A model generated the notes under the pieces. It did not search any database. It was not told where the DNA came from and saw nothing but the letters and a program-made list of their open reading frames with translations. 64,000 nt of DNA, taken from positions 3,205,497 to 3,269,496 of the forward strand of contig CP129489.1 of NCBI GenBank assembly GCA_030584065.1, written 5' to 3'. Within the stretch, counting starts at the first letter, position 1. Each line of letters opens with the position of its first letter. This DNA comes from Flavobacteriales bacterium. GTDB taxonomy: Bacteria; Bacteroidota; Bacteroidia; Flavobacteriales_F; PHOS-HE28. Position numbers and translations under genes: made by a program. Below are positions 52,857 to 62,026 of the stretch, one piece after another.

Positions 52857-54233
52857 CTACTTCTGGATCACCAGGCGCTCGGTGTAGCTGTCGGCACCGG
52901 CGGTGATGCTCACCACATACATGCCGTTGGCGAGTTCGCCGTTCAGTTCCAGCATGGTGTTCACGAAGCCGTCCTGCACGGGGATGGTGCGGGCGGCCAC
53001 GCGCTTGCCGAACAGGTCGAAGATGTCGATGCTCACCGTCTGCACGCCCTGGGCCACCGCGCTCAGGCTGAGCATCAGCTGGTCGCCCTGGTTGGGGTTG
53101 GGGTAGAGGCGCAGGGTGCCGGCGGCGGTGCCGGTGCCGGTGGGCTGCCCGGCCAGCGCATTGGTGCAGGTGGTGGTGAGCAGGCACACATCGCCCCAGG
53201 GATCGCTGCTGTGGCACCAGGTGGCGCCGCCATCGAAGCTGGCGCGCACGTCCACCTCGTAGGTCTTGCTGCAGGCGAGTCCGTTGGTGTTCACCCAGTA
53301 CTGCCCGACGGCGCTGTTCTTCACCAGCTCGAAGTTCTCGGCGGGCAGGCGGAAGCGGAACTGGTAGCGGTTGGCGCTCACCCAGTTGCAGTTGGCGTTC
53401 ATGCGGCGCACGGGCTTGGCATGCACCAGGCTGGCCTGGCTGGTGCCCACCGGGCGGGTCTGTCCGCAGCTCAGGTATTGGTTGCCGGGGATGTCCATGA
53501 GCTTGGTGCGGGGGCATTGCGCAGCGGCGTTGTTCACCACCAGGCGGCAGGCGGGCCCCCAGGGCAGGTAGTTGCCGGCGATGCGTCCGCGCACCTTCAC
53601 GTTGTAGAGCACGCCCTCCTGGAGCTGGTTTCCGCTCCAGCTGTTGAGCTGGAAGTGGCAGGCGCGGGTGGCGCTGGCGGGCAGGCCGTTGGAGGCATTG
53701 TGACTCTGGAAGCGCTTGAAGCTGTAGCCGCCGTTGGGGTTGTAGAGCCACATCTGGTAGCCGCTGTTGGCGTTGCTCACGCCGTACTGGGCGCTCACGG
53801 CCGGGTTGTCATTGGCCACCACGAACTCGCCGCCGCAGGGGCTGGTCTTCCAGTCCACGCGGTCGCAGCTGGTGAAGATCAGGCGGTCGCTTCCCAGGGG
53901 GAGGCAGAAGCCCTCGAGGCCGTCGATCTCGCTGTAGACGCCGCTGGTGAATCCGCCGTTGCCGAAGGCATCGGTGAGGTTGTCGATGAGGCGTGCGCCG
54001 CTGTTGATCTTCAGCTGGTAGCCGCCGCCGGCGATGCCGTCGCCGCCCTCATCCATCACGGTGAGGTAGAAGCAGCCATCGGGCAGGCAGGTGGCCTCGC
54101 TGTACTGGCTCACATCGGGGTAGATGCCGCCGCCGGCCTGCACCAGGTTGTTGGTGCCTTGCTCGCGGAGCTCCCAGGTGATCAGGCTCACGCCATCGGG
54201 CTGCCAGATCAGGTCCAGGTCGGTGGTGCAGGC
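52857..54233 (-). repeat. Surface-display cassette, copy C (1,377 nt)
   Basis: Near-identical to 29567-30943 and 58942-60318, with the same length to the base. Characteristic differences in this copy are 'DAFGNGG', 'SHNASNGL' and 'SIDIFDLFGKRV'. The homology continues past the stop into the terminator shared with the copy ending at 58942. Confidence 0.9.
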
Positions 54234-56648
54234 GTTGTTCGGCGTTCCGGCGCAAACACAGCCGGCCTGCAACACGTCGTTGGTCGTGTTCGAGTTGCCA
54301 TCATCGCATGGGCTTCCGATTACCCCAGGCTCCCCGGCGCAGTCATCCGCATCATTCGCCACGAAACCTGGCGGCGCAGCGCAGGTGAGCACGCTCTCGC
54401 TCGGATCGCCGAAGCCATCGCCATCGTTGTCGGCATACCACAAGGTGGGCGCCACCACGGTGAGGTCCACGCCATTGTCCGAGCTGATCACCGCCGGATC
54501 GGTGCTGCGCACACGGATGCGATAGCCCGTCCCCGCAGGAGTGTTCAAGGGAACTTGGAACACCAATTCGCCGAAGAGCGCATTGAAGCCGGCGAACGCG
54601 ACAACGGTGGGCGAAGCAAAACTTCCAGCAACATCGCTCAACTCCACCACCCAGTTGTTCCCCGGGAAATTGTAGCTGCCCGTGGCCGTCATGAACACGG
54701 AGTAGTTGGTCGTGTTGTCCGCGCAGAGGGGTGTGGGCTCGAAGGTGAAGCTGATGGTATTGATGGGCTGACCGATGCAATTGCAATTGCTGTCGAGCAC
54801 ATCGTTCGATGTGTTCGGGTCTCCATCATCACAGGCGGCGCCCGGCTCCAGCACGGTCACCGTCACCGGCACGCGCTGGCTCTGCAGCTGGCCGTTGAAG
54901 TTGGCCACGTAGTAGGTGGTGGAGCTGGTGAGCACCGGCGTGGTGAAGGTGGCCGTGGTGGCCAGCGGCACGGTGGCCTCGGGGCTGTCGTACCAGCGGT
55001 AGTCGTCGCCACCGGTGGCGGTCAGCGTGACCGATCCGTTCCCGCAGACCGTGGCTCCCTGCGCGGTGGGCAAGGGGACATCGCCATTGAAGAAGTACTT
55101 GTCGGCGAGGTAGGTGTTCACCTGTTCGAGCTCCTCTGCGGTGAGCTCCCTGTCGTAGTAGATGATCTCGGCGATATCCCCGTTCAGCACCTCTGAGATG
55201 CCGGGATAGCCGCTGTAGCCGATGTGCTGGGGGAAGGAGGCGGGCTGGTTGTCGGCGACCGTGCTGGTCGTCGCCAATATGCCGCTTTTATAGAAGTCGA
55301 AGGAGGTGTCGGCGTTGCGGTGCAGGGTGACGATGCCCCATGCGTTGGGCGGTAGCGGTGCCACACTGAAGCCAACGGTCCCCACGCCATCGAAATAGGC
55401 ATAGTTCGATGTGGTGGCGCCGAACTGCCAAGTGACGCCGGGGCTGTTGTACCAGGTACCGCAGATGTGACCGAAGCCCTGTCCGCTGGTGGAGCTCGGG
55501 CCGTTCACCCGTGCTACGGCGAACACGGCGCCCCGCTTGTTCGGGAAGGTGACGAAGGCCGGTGTGGCCAGACCGTTGTTCAAGCCGTTGAAGCGGACAA
55601 CAGGAAGGTCATTGACCTCGTTGTTCACCACCACCGGAGGCACCCCGAAGGAGGGGGAGGCGTGGTTGGCGCTGCCGCTCTGATCCAGCCATTGGGTCAC
55701 GGTGCTGCCGTCGCGCAGCAGTCCTCGGTCGGCGCGCAGCCACAGACGAAGGCCATTGGTGGGTACCTCAGCAGGCTGGAGGCCGATGCGACGTACGGCG
55801 CCCCCGAACTGGCAGATCCAGATGTTACCGTCAGGGTCCACGGTAATGCCGGAAGGCTCGGAGAACCGGGCCAGGTTCAGCGGGCCATCCAATGTGGCGT
55901 TCGTGCCATCGCCGGTCACAATGCTCAGGGCCCCTTGGGGGGTAAGGCTCAGTATGCGGTGGCCGGTGACCCCGGTGATGTAGATGTTGCCGGTGCTCTG
56001 GTTCACGTTGATGGCGAATGAACCGGCCAGGTCGGGGCTGGTAGCCAGCAGGGAGGGGGTTCCGGAGGGCAGCGCGATGCGATACACGCGTCCGGGGGAG
56101 CTGTATCCGATCGTGGCGATCAGGTTACCGGTGGGTTCGATCGCAAGGTGCTCCAATCGGTTGCTCGGGCCGGATACCCCGGTGATGCCGAGATTGCCAA
56201 CGACGACGGTCACGGCGCCACCCGGTGCCACCTTGAGGATGCGCTGGGAAGAGTACTCGCCCACATACAGGTTCCCCTGTGCATCCGCAGTGAGCCCACG
56301 GGGCAGACTGAAGCCCGAGGCATAGACCGTGGCCGGACCACCGCCCGGCGGTATCAAGGAGACCGTTCCGGCCAGGTGGTTCGTTACATAGATCTCCCCA
56401 CCGGGCATCCTCACCAGTCCGGCGGGTAGGTTGAACCCCGAGCCCGAATACACCGTGGGCGTGTTGTTGGCATCGAGCTTCAGCACGCGGTTGCCCGTGC
56501 GGTCGCACACATACCGGTTACCCTGGGGGTCCACCGCCAGGCTTTCCAGCTGGCCAAGGCCGGTGTTGGTGGTGGAGACGAACTGGGCGGACAGGCTGCC
56601 GACCAATGTGAAACCAGCAATTGCAGCAAGGAGAGGTCTGAGCATCAT
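52857..56648 (-). CDS. Secreted NHL-repeat and LamG-like protein with T9SS type A sorting domain
   Basis: The protein is 1,263 aa. ATG 56648 (or 56645) gives a signal peptide (MMLRPLLAAIAGFTLVGSLSAQ). Residues ~25-320 are an NHL-type beta-propeller ('SLAVDPQGNRYVCDRTGNRV', 'GLTADAQGNLYVGEYSSQRI', 'GITVDPDGNIWICQFGG'). A concanavalin/LamG-like domain follows ('LRLWLRADRGLLRDG', 'VTQWLDQSGSANHASPS', 'GDIAEIIYYDRELTAEEL'). Then come an Ig-like domain, a DGDGFGDPSES calcium-type linker and the 1,377-nt shared module with T9SS sorting domain ('YPNPNQGDQLMLSLSAV', ending 'DSYTERLVIQK'). It is a large multi-domain surface protein that probably binds a polymer. It is preceded by its own 18-base-spaced promoter and by a PQQ-like gene. 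Confidence 0.9.
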   Translation of the reverse strand: MMLRPLLAAIAGFTLVGSLSAQFVSTTNTGLGQLESLAVDPQGNRYVCDRTGNRVLKLDANNTPTVYSGSGFNLPAGLVRMPGGEIYVTNHLAGTVSLIPPGGGPATVYASGFSLPRGLTADAQGNLYVGEYSSQRILKVAPGGAVTVVVGNLGITGVSGPSNRLEHLAIEPTGNLIATIGYSSPGRVYRIALPSGTPSLLATSPDLAGSFAINVNQSTGNIYITGVTGHRILSLTPQGALSIVTGDGTNATLDGPLNLARFSEPSGITVDPDGNIWICQFGGAVRRIGLQPAEVPTNGLRLWLRADRGLLRDGSTVTQWLDQSGSANHASPSFGVPPVVVNNEVNDLPVVRFNGLNNGLATPAFVTFPNKRGAVFAVARVNGPSSTSGQGFGHICGTWYNSPGVTWQFGATTSNYAYFDGVGTVGFSVAPLPPNAWGIVTLHRNADTSFDFYKSGILATTSTVADNQPASFPQHIGYSGYPGISEVLNGDIAEIIYYDRELTAEELEQVNTYLADKYFFNGDVPLPTAQGATVCGNGSVTLTATGGDDYRWYDSPEATVPLATTATFTTPVLTSSTTYYVANFNGQLQSQRVPVTVTVLEPGAACDDGDPNTSNDVLDSNCNCIGQPINTISFTFEPTPLCADNTTNYSVFMTATGSYNFPGNNWVVELSDVAGSFASPTVVAFAGFNALFGELVFQVPLNTPAGTGYRIRVRSTDPAVISSDNGVDLTVVAPTLWYADNDGDGFGDPSESVLTCAAPPGFVANDADDCAGEPGVIGSPCDDGNSNTTNDVLQAGCVCAGTPNNACTTDLDLIWQPDGVSLITWELREQGTNNLVQAGGGIYPDVSQYSEATCLPDGCFYLTVMDEGGDGIAGGGYQLKINSGARLIDNLTDAFGNGGFTSGVYSEIDGLEGFCLPLGSDRLIFTSCDRVDWKTSPCGGEFVVANDNPAVSAQYGVSNANSGYQMWLYNPNGGYSFKRFQSHNASNGLPASATRACHFQLNSWSGNQLQEGVLYNVKVRGRIAGNYLPWGPACRLVVNNAAAQCPRTKLMDIPGNQYLSCGQTRPVGTSQASLVHAKPVRRMNANCNWVSANRYQFRFRLPAENFELVKNSAVGQYWVNTNGLACSKTYEVDVRASFDGGATWCHSSDPWGDVCLLTTTCTNALAGQPTGTGTAAGTLRLYPNPNQGDQLMLSLSAVAQGVQTVSIDIFDLFGKRVAARTIPVQDGFVNTMLELNGELANGMYVVSITAGADSYTERLVIQK

Positions 56649-56664
56649 GGGATTCGCTGATCCG

Positions 56665-56699
56665 CGAAGGTCCTCGTTTTCGGCTTCTTCGTCAATACC
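56665..56699 (-). promoter_or_regulatory. Candidate promoter of the NHL/T9SS gene
   Basis: On the minus strand GGTATTGAC (56699-56691), exactly 18 bases, then GACCTTCG (56672-56665). The -7 box is the same as that of kinase 1. The start codon is 16 bases downstream. Confidence 0.5.
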
Positions 56700-56809
56700 C
56701 CAGGTCCCGCGTGACGCTGCAGCGGACATCTGCGCAATGCCTGCGATCGAGCACCGTTCCGCCCCTGGATGGAGCGGCGGCCGGTTGCTGCGCCCCGGTG
56801 CTGACGCGC

Positions 56810-58759
56810 CTAGTGGTATACCGTTACGCCCTTCTCCGTGGCCAGGTAGACCGAGCCCGTGAAGGCATCCACCTCGTAGCGCGGCGAGCGATCGCGGCCC
56901 AAGGGTACGGTGCCCAGTTCGGCGCCATCCGATTTGCGCAGCGCGCGCAGCACGTAGCTGCCCTTCTCCGCCTCGCTCATCAGGTAGTGCGTTTCGGCGG
57001 TGCTGGCGGAGGCCTTGAAACGGGCATTGGCCTCCTGAATGAAGCGCGCCGTGGCCCCGGCAGCGGCCGTGGCTCCGGCGCCGTACACATCGCTCAGGGC
57101 CCCTGTCACCTCCTTGGCCGCGGCGCTGCCGGCATCCTGCACCTGGATGCTCTGGCTGGCAGCACCGAAGGCCGCGCTGGTGTAGCCGAAGGCGGCGGTG
57201 TAGTAGGCCGCGCGCACAGCGCTGGCGTATTTCAGGGCGCGAGTCAGGCCGCTTTCGCGCGGCGCGGCATGGTAGCGGCGATACACGAGCTGACCCTCCG
57301 GACTGATCAAGGCGAGGTTCTGGTCGCTGCTCGCCACCAAGCCCTGTGGCGTCCACTCCAATTGCGTGGGACGCTCCTTCCCCTCGAAGCCCAATTGTAC
57401 CACGGCAACGGGCTTCGCCGTGCCATCGGCCGGATCGATCCGTAGCAACTGGCCGCTGCGCGCATCGAGGGCCCAGAAGGCGCCGCCGCCATTGGCCAGT
57501 AGGCCGGCTCCGCCTTGGAGCGGCTTCTCCAGCCGTGACAGCCCGGTGCCCAGCTCCACCATGTCCAATTCGCTTTCCGAGGCGATCAGCACCGCCGAGC
57601 CGAGCAACGCTACACGGCGCACCGCGCCCTCCAAGCGTACAGGCTTCTTCCAGGCCTCCGCGCCGCTGGCGTCCACCAGGGTCACCACGCCGTCGCTTCC
57701 CGTGCTGGTGAGCAAGGTGTGCTCATCCACCTCCACGGCGCCCGCCAGGATGCCCTTCACGTTGATGCCCTTGCCGCCCTTGCCCCATCGCCCCGCGCCG
57801 GTGGCGTAGTCGAGCAGGTCCACGCTGCGGTTGTCACCGGCACCCACCAACAGCCCATGCTGCAACGGCACCAGCGTGCCCAGCTGCTGGGGCATCCGCA
57901 GGGGCTCGGCCCAGGCGTAGCTGCCATCGCTGATGCGGAAGGCGTTGATGAAGGTGCTGTACGTCACCGTCACGGTCTTCTTCCCCTGTGCGTCGGTGGT
58001 TTCCTTGCGCCGTTCGGTCTGCATGCCCATGAAGCAGAGTTCGGGTGCGTGGGGTGTGGTGAGGAAGACCCCGTGCACCCCCGGCAGATTGATGTTGGCT
58101 CCGCCCTTGTCGAGCAATGCGGCCATGCCAGACATCTTCTCGAAGCCCGGGTCGGGACTTCTTTTCCAGAGCTCCGCGCCAGTGGAGGAATCCAGCTTGT
58201 AGGCGAAGAAGAGCGTGCTCAGCAGGATGGCATCGCTCCCGGCGCTGTTGCATGCCGTGATGCGGCTGAAGGAATCGTCCTTGGTCCACCGCACTTTGCC
58301 GGTGCCCATGTCCACGCAGGCCATCACCGCTTTGCGGCCGGCGTCCTGCCCCACCACGATGATGGCCTCGTTGGCGTAGAGGAAGTGCGTACTGGTGACA
58401 TTGGTGATGCCAGCGGCATCGCTGCTGAAGACCACCTGCCCGGTGAAGGGCTCCAGGATGAAGAGCGCCTCGGGGTGGCCATTGGGAGCCACGCTCACGA
58501 AAGGCGTGCGCTCGACCTCGCGGTAGCCATCCACTGGCGCACCGCCGAGCTCCTTCACGGTCCATGCCACCGTTCCGGCCTTGGGATCCACGCCCTTGAG
58601 CCCTTCGGCGGTGCCCACTACCAGCGCTCCTGCACTGGTGATGCGCATCCAGTCCACGGGACCGGTGGCTGCTGTCCAATCGGGCTTGAGCTGGGCATGG
58701 CCAGCGGTGTGGAGAAGGATGAGCCCGAGGGTGGGCAGCCAGGGTAGGGGTCGGCGCAT
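56810..58759 (-). CDS. PQQ-like beta-propeller repeat exported protein (second)
   Basis: The protein is 649 aa with a signal peptide (MRRPLPWLPTLGLILLHTAGHAQ). Propeller repeats of the PQQ-like kind are seen: 'VDPKAGTVAWTVKELG', 'VDMGTGKVRWTKDD', 'LDSSTGAELWKRSP', 'LDARSGQLLRIDPADG'. The C-terminal ~150 residues contain an Ala-rich helical stretch ('ALKYASAVRAAYYTAAFGYT') before the last blade ('VDAFTGSVYLATEKGVTVYH'). It is probably a distant paralogue of the protein at 33788-35365. Like that gene it precedes a gene ending in the shared T9SS cassette. No enzymatic motif is visible. Confidence 0.85.
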   Translation of the reverse strand: MRRPLPWLPTLGLILLHTAGHAQLKPDWTAATGPVDWMRITSAGALVVGTAEGLKGVDPKAGTVAWTVKELGGAPVDGYREVERTPFVSVAPNGHPEALFILEPFTGQVVFSSDAAGITNVTSTHFLYANEAIIVVGQDAGRKAVMACVDMGTGKVRWTKDDSFSRITACNSAGSDAILLSTLFFAYKLDSSTGAELWKRSPDPGFEKMSGMAALLDKGGANINLPGVHGVFLTTPHAPELCFMGMQTERRKETTDAQGKKTVTVTYSTFINAFRISDGSYAWAEPLRMPQQLGTLVPLQHGLLVGAGDNRSVDLLDYATGAGRWGKGGKGINVKGILAGAVEVDEHTLLTSTGSDGVVTLVDASGAEAWKKPVRLEGAVRRVALLGSAVLIASESELDMVELGTGLSRLEKPLQGGAGLLANGGGAFWALDARSGQLLRIDPADGTAKPVAVVQLGFEGKERPTQLEWTPQGLVASSDQNLALISPEGQLVYRRYHAAPRESGLTRALKYASAVRAAYYTAAFGYTSAAFGAASQSIQVQDAGSAAAKEVTGALSDVYGAGATAAAGATARFIQEANARFKASASTAETHYLMSEAEKGSYVLRALRKSDGAELGTVPLGRDRSPRYEVDAFTGSVYLATEKGVTVYH

Positions 58760-58885
58760 GGGTGGAGTGTTGAAGGGTCGACAACGAACAAGGTACGTGC
58801 CGTGATGGGTCTTGGGACGTGGCAGTTACCGCCACCGCCGCCTTCGCTTGGAATGCTGCGGGCGTTGCGTCCCGCGACGAATGCA

Positions 58886-58915
58886 GCGGCCCCCACCGTT
58901 TCGGGTGGGGGCCGC
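58886..58915 (-). terminator. Hairpin after the Cys-rich T9SS gene
   Basis: GCGGCCCCCACC (58886-58897) pairs with GGTGGGGGCCGC (58904-58915) across a 6-base loop, a perfect 12-bp stem. It is 27 bases downstream of the stop at 58942 and nearly the same as the hairpin at 52801-52830. Confidence 0.7.
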
Positions 58916-58941
58916 GCTCAAGGGGTCGGTTCAGCCGAGGC

Positions 58942-60318
58942 CTACTTCTGGATCACCAGCCGCTCGGTGTAGCTGTCGGCACCGGCGGTGATGCTCACCA
59001 TGTAGAGGCCGTTGGCGAGCTCGCCGTTCAGTTCCAGCATGGTGTTCACGAAGCCGTCCTGCACGGGGATGGTGCGGGCCGCCACGCGCTTGCCGAACAG
59101 ATCGAAGATGTCCACGCTCACCGTCTGCACGCCCTGGGCCACCGCGCTCAGGCCCAGCATCAGCTGGTCGCCCTGGTTGGGGTTGGGGTAGAGGCGCAGG
59201 GTGCCGGCGGCGGTGCCGGTGCCCGTGCCCTGCCCGGCCAGCGCATTGCTGCAGGTGGTGGTGAGCAGGCACACCTCGCCCCAGGGATCGCTGCTGTGGC
59301 ACCAGGTGGCGCCGCCATCGAAGCTGGCGCGCACGTCCACCTCGTAGGTCTTGCTGCAGGCGAGTCCGTTGGTGTTCACCCAGTACTGCCCGACGGCGCT
59401 GTTCTTCACCAGCTCGAAGTTCTCGGCGGGCAGGCGGAAGCGGAACTGGTAGCGGTTGGCGCTCACCCAGTTGCAGTTGTTGTTCATGCGGCGCACGGGC
59501 TTGGCATGCACCAGGCTGGCCTGGCTGGTGCCCACCGGGCGGGTCTGTCCGCAGCTCAGGTATTGGTTGCCGGGCACGTCCATCAGCTTGGTGCGGGGGC
59601 ATTGCGCAGCGGCGTTGTTCACCACCAGGCGGCAGGCGGGCCCCCAGGGCAGGTAGTTGCCGGCGATGCGTCCGCGGACCTTCACGTTGTAGAGCACGCC
59701 CTCCTGGAGCTGGTTTCCGCTCCAGCTGTTGAGCTGGAAGTGGCAGGCGCGGGTGGCGCTGGCGGGCAGGCCGTTGCTCGTGCTGTGGCTCTGGAAGCGC
59801 TTGAAGCTGTAGCCGCCGTTGGGGTTGTAGAGCCACATCTGGTAGCCGCTGTTGGCGTTGCTCACGCCGTACTGGGCGCTCACGGCCGGGTTGTCATTGG
59901 CCACCACGAACTCGCCGCCGCAGGGGCTGGTCTTCCAGTCCACGCGGTCGCAGCTGGTGAAGATCAGGCGGTCGCTTCCCAGGGGGAGGCAGAAGCCCTC
60001 GAGGCCGTCGATCTCGCTGTAGACGCCGCTGGTGAATCCGCCGCTGCCGAAGGCATCGGTGAGGTTGTCGATGAGGCGTGCGCCGCTGTTGATCTTCAGC
60101 TGGTAGCCGCCGCCGGCGATGCCGTCGCCGCCCTCATCCATCACGGTGAGGTAGAAGCAGCCATCGGGCAGGCAGGTGGCCTCGCTGTACTGGCTCACAT
60201 CGGGGTAGATGCCGCCGCCGGCCTGCACCAAGGCGTTGGTGCCCTGCTCGCGGAGCTCCCAGCTGATGAGGCTCACGCCATCGGGCTGCCAGATCAGGTC
60301 CAGGTCGGTGGTGCAGGC
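58942..60318 (-). repeat. Surface-display cassette, copy D (1,377 nt)
   Basis: Near-identical to 29567-30943 and 52857-54233. Differences in this copy include 'LISWELREQGTNALVQ', 'LMDVPGNQ', 'RRMNNNCN' and 'ALAGQGTG'. It shares its 3' flank and terminator with copy C. Confidence 0.9.
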
Positions 60319-61794
60319 CTGGCTGGGTGAGCACGCCGTGGCGCCCTCGCCGCTGGTTTGGCCGATGGGACAAGCGGGACATTCCGTCTGGGCCTCAAAT
60401 GGGTTGTAGGTGTTGGCCGGACACAAGGTGCAGGATGCCGAACCGATCGCATCGCTGAACGCTCCTGGCGGACAGGCGAGGCAGTCCGTGGCCGCCGTGG
60501 TGGGATTGTAGTAGCCGGCTGCGCAGCTCTGGCATGCAACGGATCCTGTTGCGGCACTGAACTGTCCGGCTGGGCATGCAAGGCATTCCGTTGCAGCGGT
60601 GACCGGATTATAGTAGCCGGCAGCGCAGGCCGTGCAGGAGGTGGAGGCGACCGCATCGCTGAAGGAGCCTGCGGCGCACGCTTGGCAACTGGTGGCCCCT
60701 GCATCATCACTGAAGTAGCCAGCGGCGCAGGCCTGGCAAGCAGCCTGCCCGGCAAGTGCGTTGAAGTAACCGGCCGGGCAGGGGAGTTGCTGCACCCCGT
60801 CCGGGCAGTACGAGCCCGGCGGGCAGGTGGTGCAGACCCCGTCGTTGTTGTAGTAGCCCGGAGCGCAAGGACAGGTGGAGCCGTTCATGACAGCGACCAC
60901 CGGAGCAGGCGTGACCCGTTTTCTCGTGAAATACCAGAGGTCCGGATAGCCATAATGGAAGTTGGTGAGAACAGCTGTGGGGAAACTGTTCTGAGAGCAA
61001 TTGTTGCAGTACCTCATATCGTAATAGGTCAGATGCTGGCCGATTTGCGAAGAGCCTCCGAAGTAGTAGCCGTCATTCGCGCCTTGGTACAGCTGGAGCA
61101 GGTATTGGGTTCCTTGCGTGAGCCAGATGGGTTCTCCGATCGTGCCATAGCTGTACTGTGCCGCTGGCCCCGCTACCTGTATCTGTCGCAGGATGGCCGT
61201 TGTATTGAAGTCGAAGAGCGTAACGTACCTGGTCGTGCCATTGGGCTCACGCTTGCCGAAGCCGGTCACCAGGATGTCCTCGGTCGGCGCGAAGCGGAAG
61301 CCGCGCTGTGAATTCGCGACACCGCCCGGTCCGCCGCTGCTCACGCTATCGGTCGCGGAATGAGGGCCGACGAATGTGCCTGCCACGGCCGAGACGGCCG
61401 ATGCAGTGGGGTTGCCGTAGAACATATGGAATGTGCGCTGACCCGATGCCGGAATGCTGTCGACCCTGACCCAGATGACCGTGGAAGGCGTGTTGATGCC
61501 CGATTCGATCCAATAGCTGTACTGATTCAACCCTTCACAGTCCTTGCCGAACCGGATATCCGCACCGCTTGGCTGCATATCGCCCGATCCGATCGGAGAC
61601 TGGGTGTCGAGCTCCAGTCGCGCCTGGTAATCCACGATCAACGAAGCCGTGGGGTTGGAGATGACGATCGACCTGATGTACGACCATCCCGAAGGCTGCG
61701 CCTGTGCGTGCATGCCGGACATCAAGCAGAGCAGACCGAGCAGCGCGGCGCGTGGTGCGGAGAGGAGGCGATTCGTGGGCGGCAAGGGGTTCAT
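58942..61794 (-). CDS. Secreted DUF2341-like, Cys-repeat protein with T9SS type A sorting domain
   Basis: The protein is 950 aa from ATG 61794 (MNPLPPTNRLLSAPRAALL, with a hydrophobic signal ending AQAQ). Residues ~35-170 resemble the DUF2341 fold: 'GWSYIRSIVISNPTASLI', 'ADIRFGKDCEGLNQYSYWIE', 'HMFYGNPTA'. A beta-rich domain follows ('GFRFAPTEDILVTGFGKREP', 'YYFGGSSQIGQHL'). Then nine 17-residue Cys repeats of the kind CPAGYFNALAGQAACQA occur at about 60330-60790. They recall GCC2/GCC3 (ephrin-receptor-like) modules. The 1,377-nt shared module with the T9SS domain ends the protein. It is a cell-surface or secreted protein. The partner is unknown. Confidence 0.88.
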   Translation of the reverse strand: MNPLPPTNRLLSAPRAALLGLLCLMSGMHAQAQPSGWSYIRSIVISNPTASLIVDYQARLELDTQSPIGSGDMQPSGADIRFGKDCEGLNQYSYWIESGINTPSTVIWVRVDSIPASGQRTFHMFYGNPTASAVSAVAGTFVGPHSATDSVSSGGPGGVANSQRGFRFAPTEDILVTGFGKREPNGTTRYVTLFDFNTTAILRQIQVAGPAAQYSYGTIGEPIWLTQGTQYLLQLYQGANDGYYFGGSSQIGQHLTYYDMRYCNNCSQNSFPTAVLTNFHYGYPDLWYFTRKRVTPAPVVAVMNGSTCPCAPGYYNNDGVCTTCPPGSYCPDGVQQLPCPAGYFNALAGQAACQACAAGYFSDDAGATSCQACAAGSFSDAVASTSCTACAAGYYNPVTAATECLACPAGQFSAATGSVACQSCAAGYYNPTTAATDCLACPPGAFSDAIGSASCTLCPANTYNPFEAQTECPACPIGQTSGEGATACSPSQACTTDLDLIWQPDGVSLISWELREQGTNALVQAGGGIYPDVSQYSEATCLPDGCFYLTVMDEGGDGIAGGGYQLKINSGARLIDNLTDAFGSGGFTSGVYSEIDGLEGFCLPLGSDRLIFTSCDRVDWKTSPCGGEFVVANDNPAVSAQYGVSNANSGYQMWLYNPNGGYSFKRFQSHSTSNGLPASATRACHFQLNSWSGNQLQEGVLYNVKVRGRIAGNYLPWGPACRLVVNNAAAQCPRTKLMDVPGNQYLSCGQTRPVGTSQASLVHAKPVRRMNNNCNWVSANRYQFRFRLPAENFELVKNSAVGQYWVNTNGLACSKTYEVDVRASFDGGATWCHSSDPWGEVCLLTTTCSNALAGQGTGTGTAAGTLRLYPNPNQGDQLMLGLSAVAQGVQTVSVDIFDLFGKRVAARTIPVQDGFVNTMLELNGELANGLYMVSITAGADSYTERLVIQK

Positions 61795-62026
61795 GGGTGG
61801 AGCCTGGGGCCGTTGATGGTTTGTTCGGATGCGCGAGGAGGCCATTCCGTGCAACAGGGGCAGGGGGTGGCATTCGACGAAACGAAAGAAGGAGTTCCGC
61901 CCACCCACCGCGCACGGCAAAAGCACAGGTGCGCACCACGTCTTTTTCACCTTGTGCGGATGCGCCCCGGCCCCTGATGCACCAACCGGCACGGGGTCCT
62001 ACGCCACGGGGCCTCACCTTCGCGGC

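Noticed and set aside
61795..62026. Divergent intergenic region inspected for shared promoter or ECF-type elements
   Set aside because: No box pair with the 18-base spacing and no GTTCACA/CCGATGTG pair was found. It holds nothing I can name.
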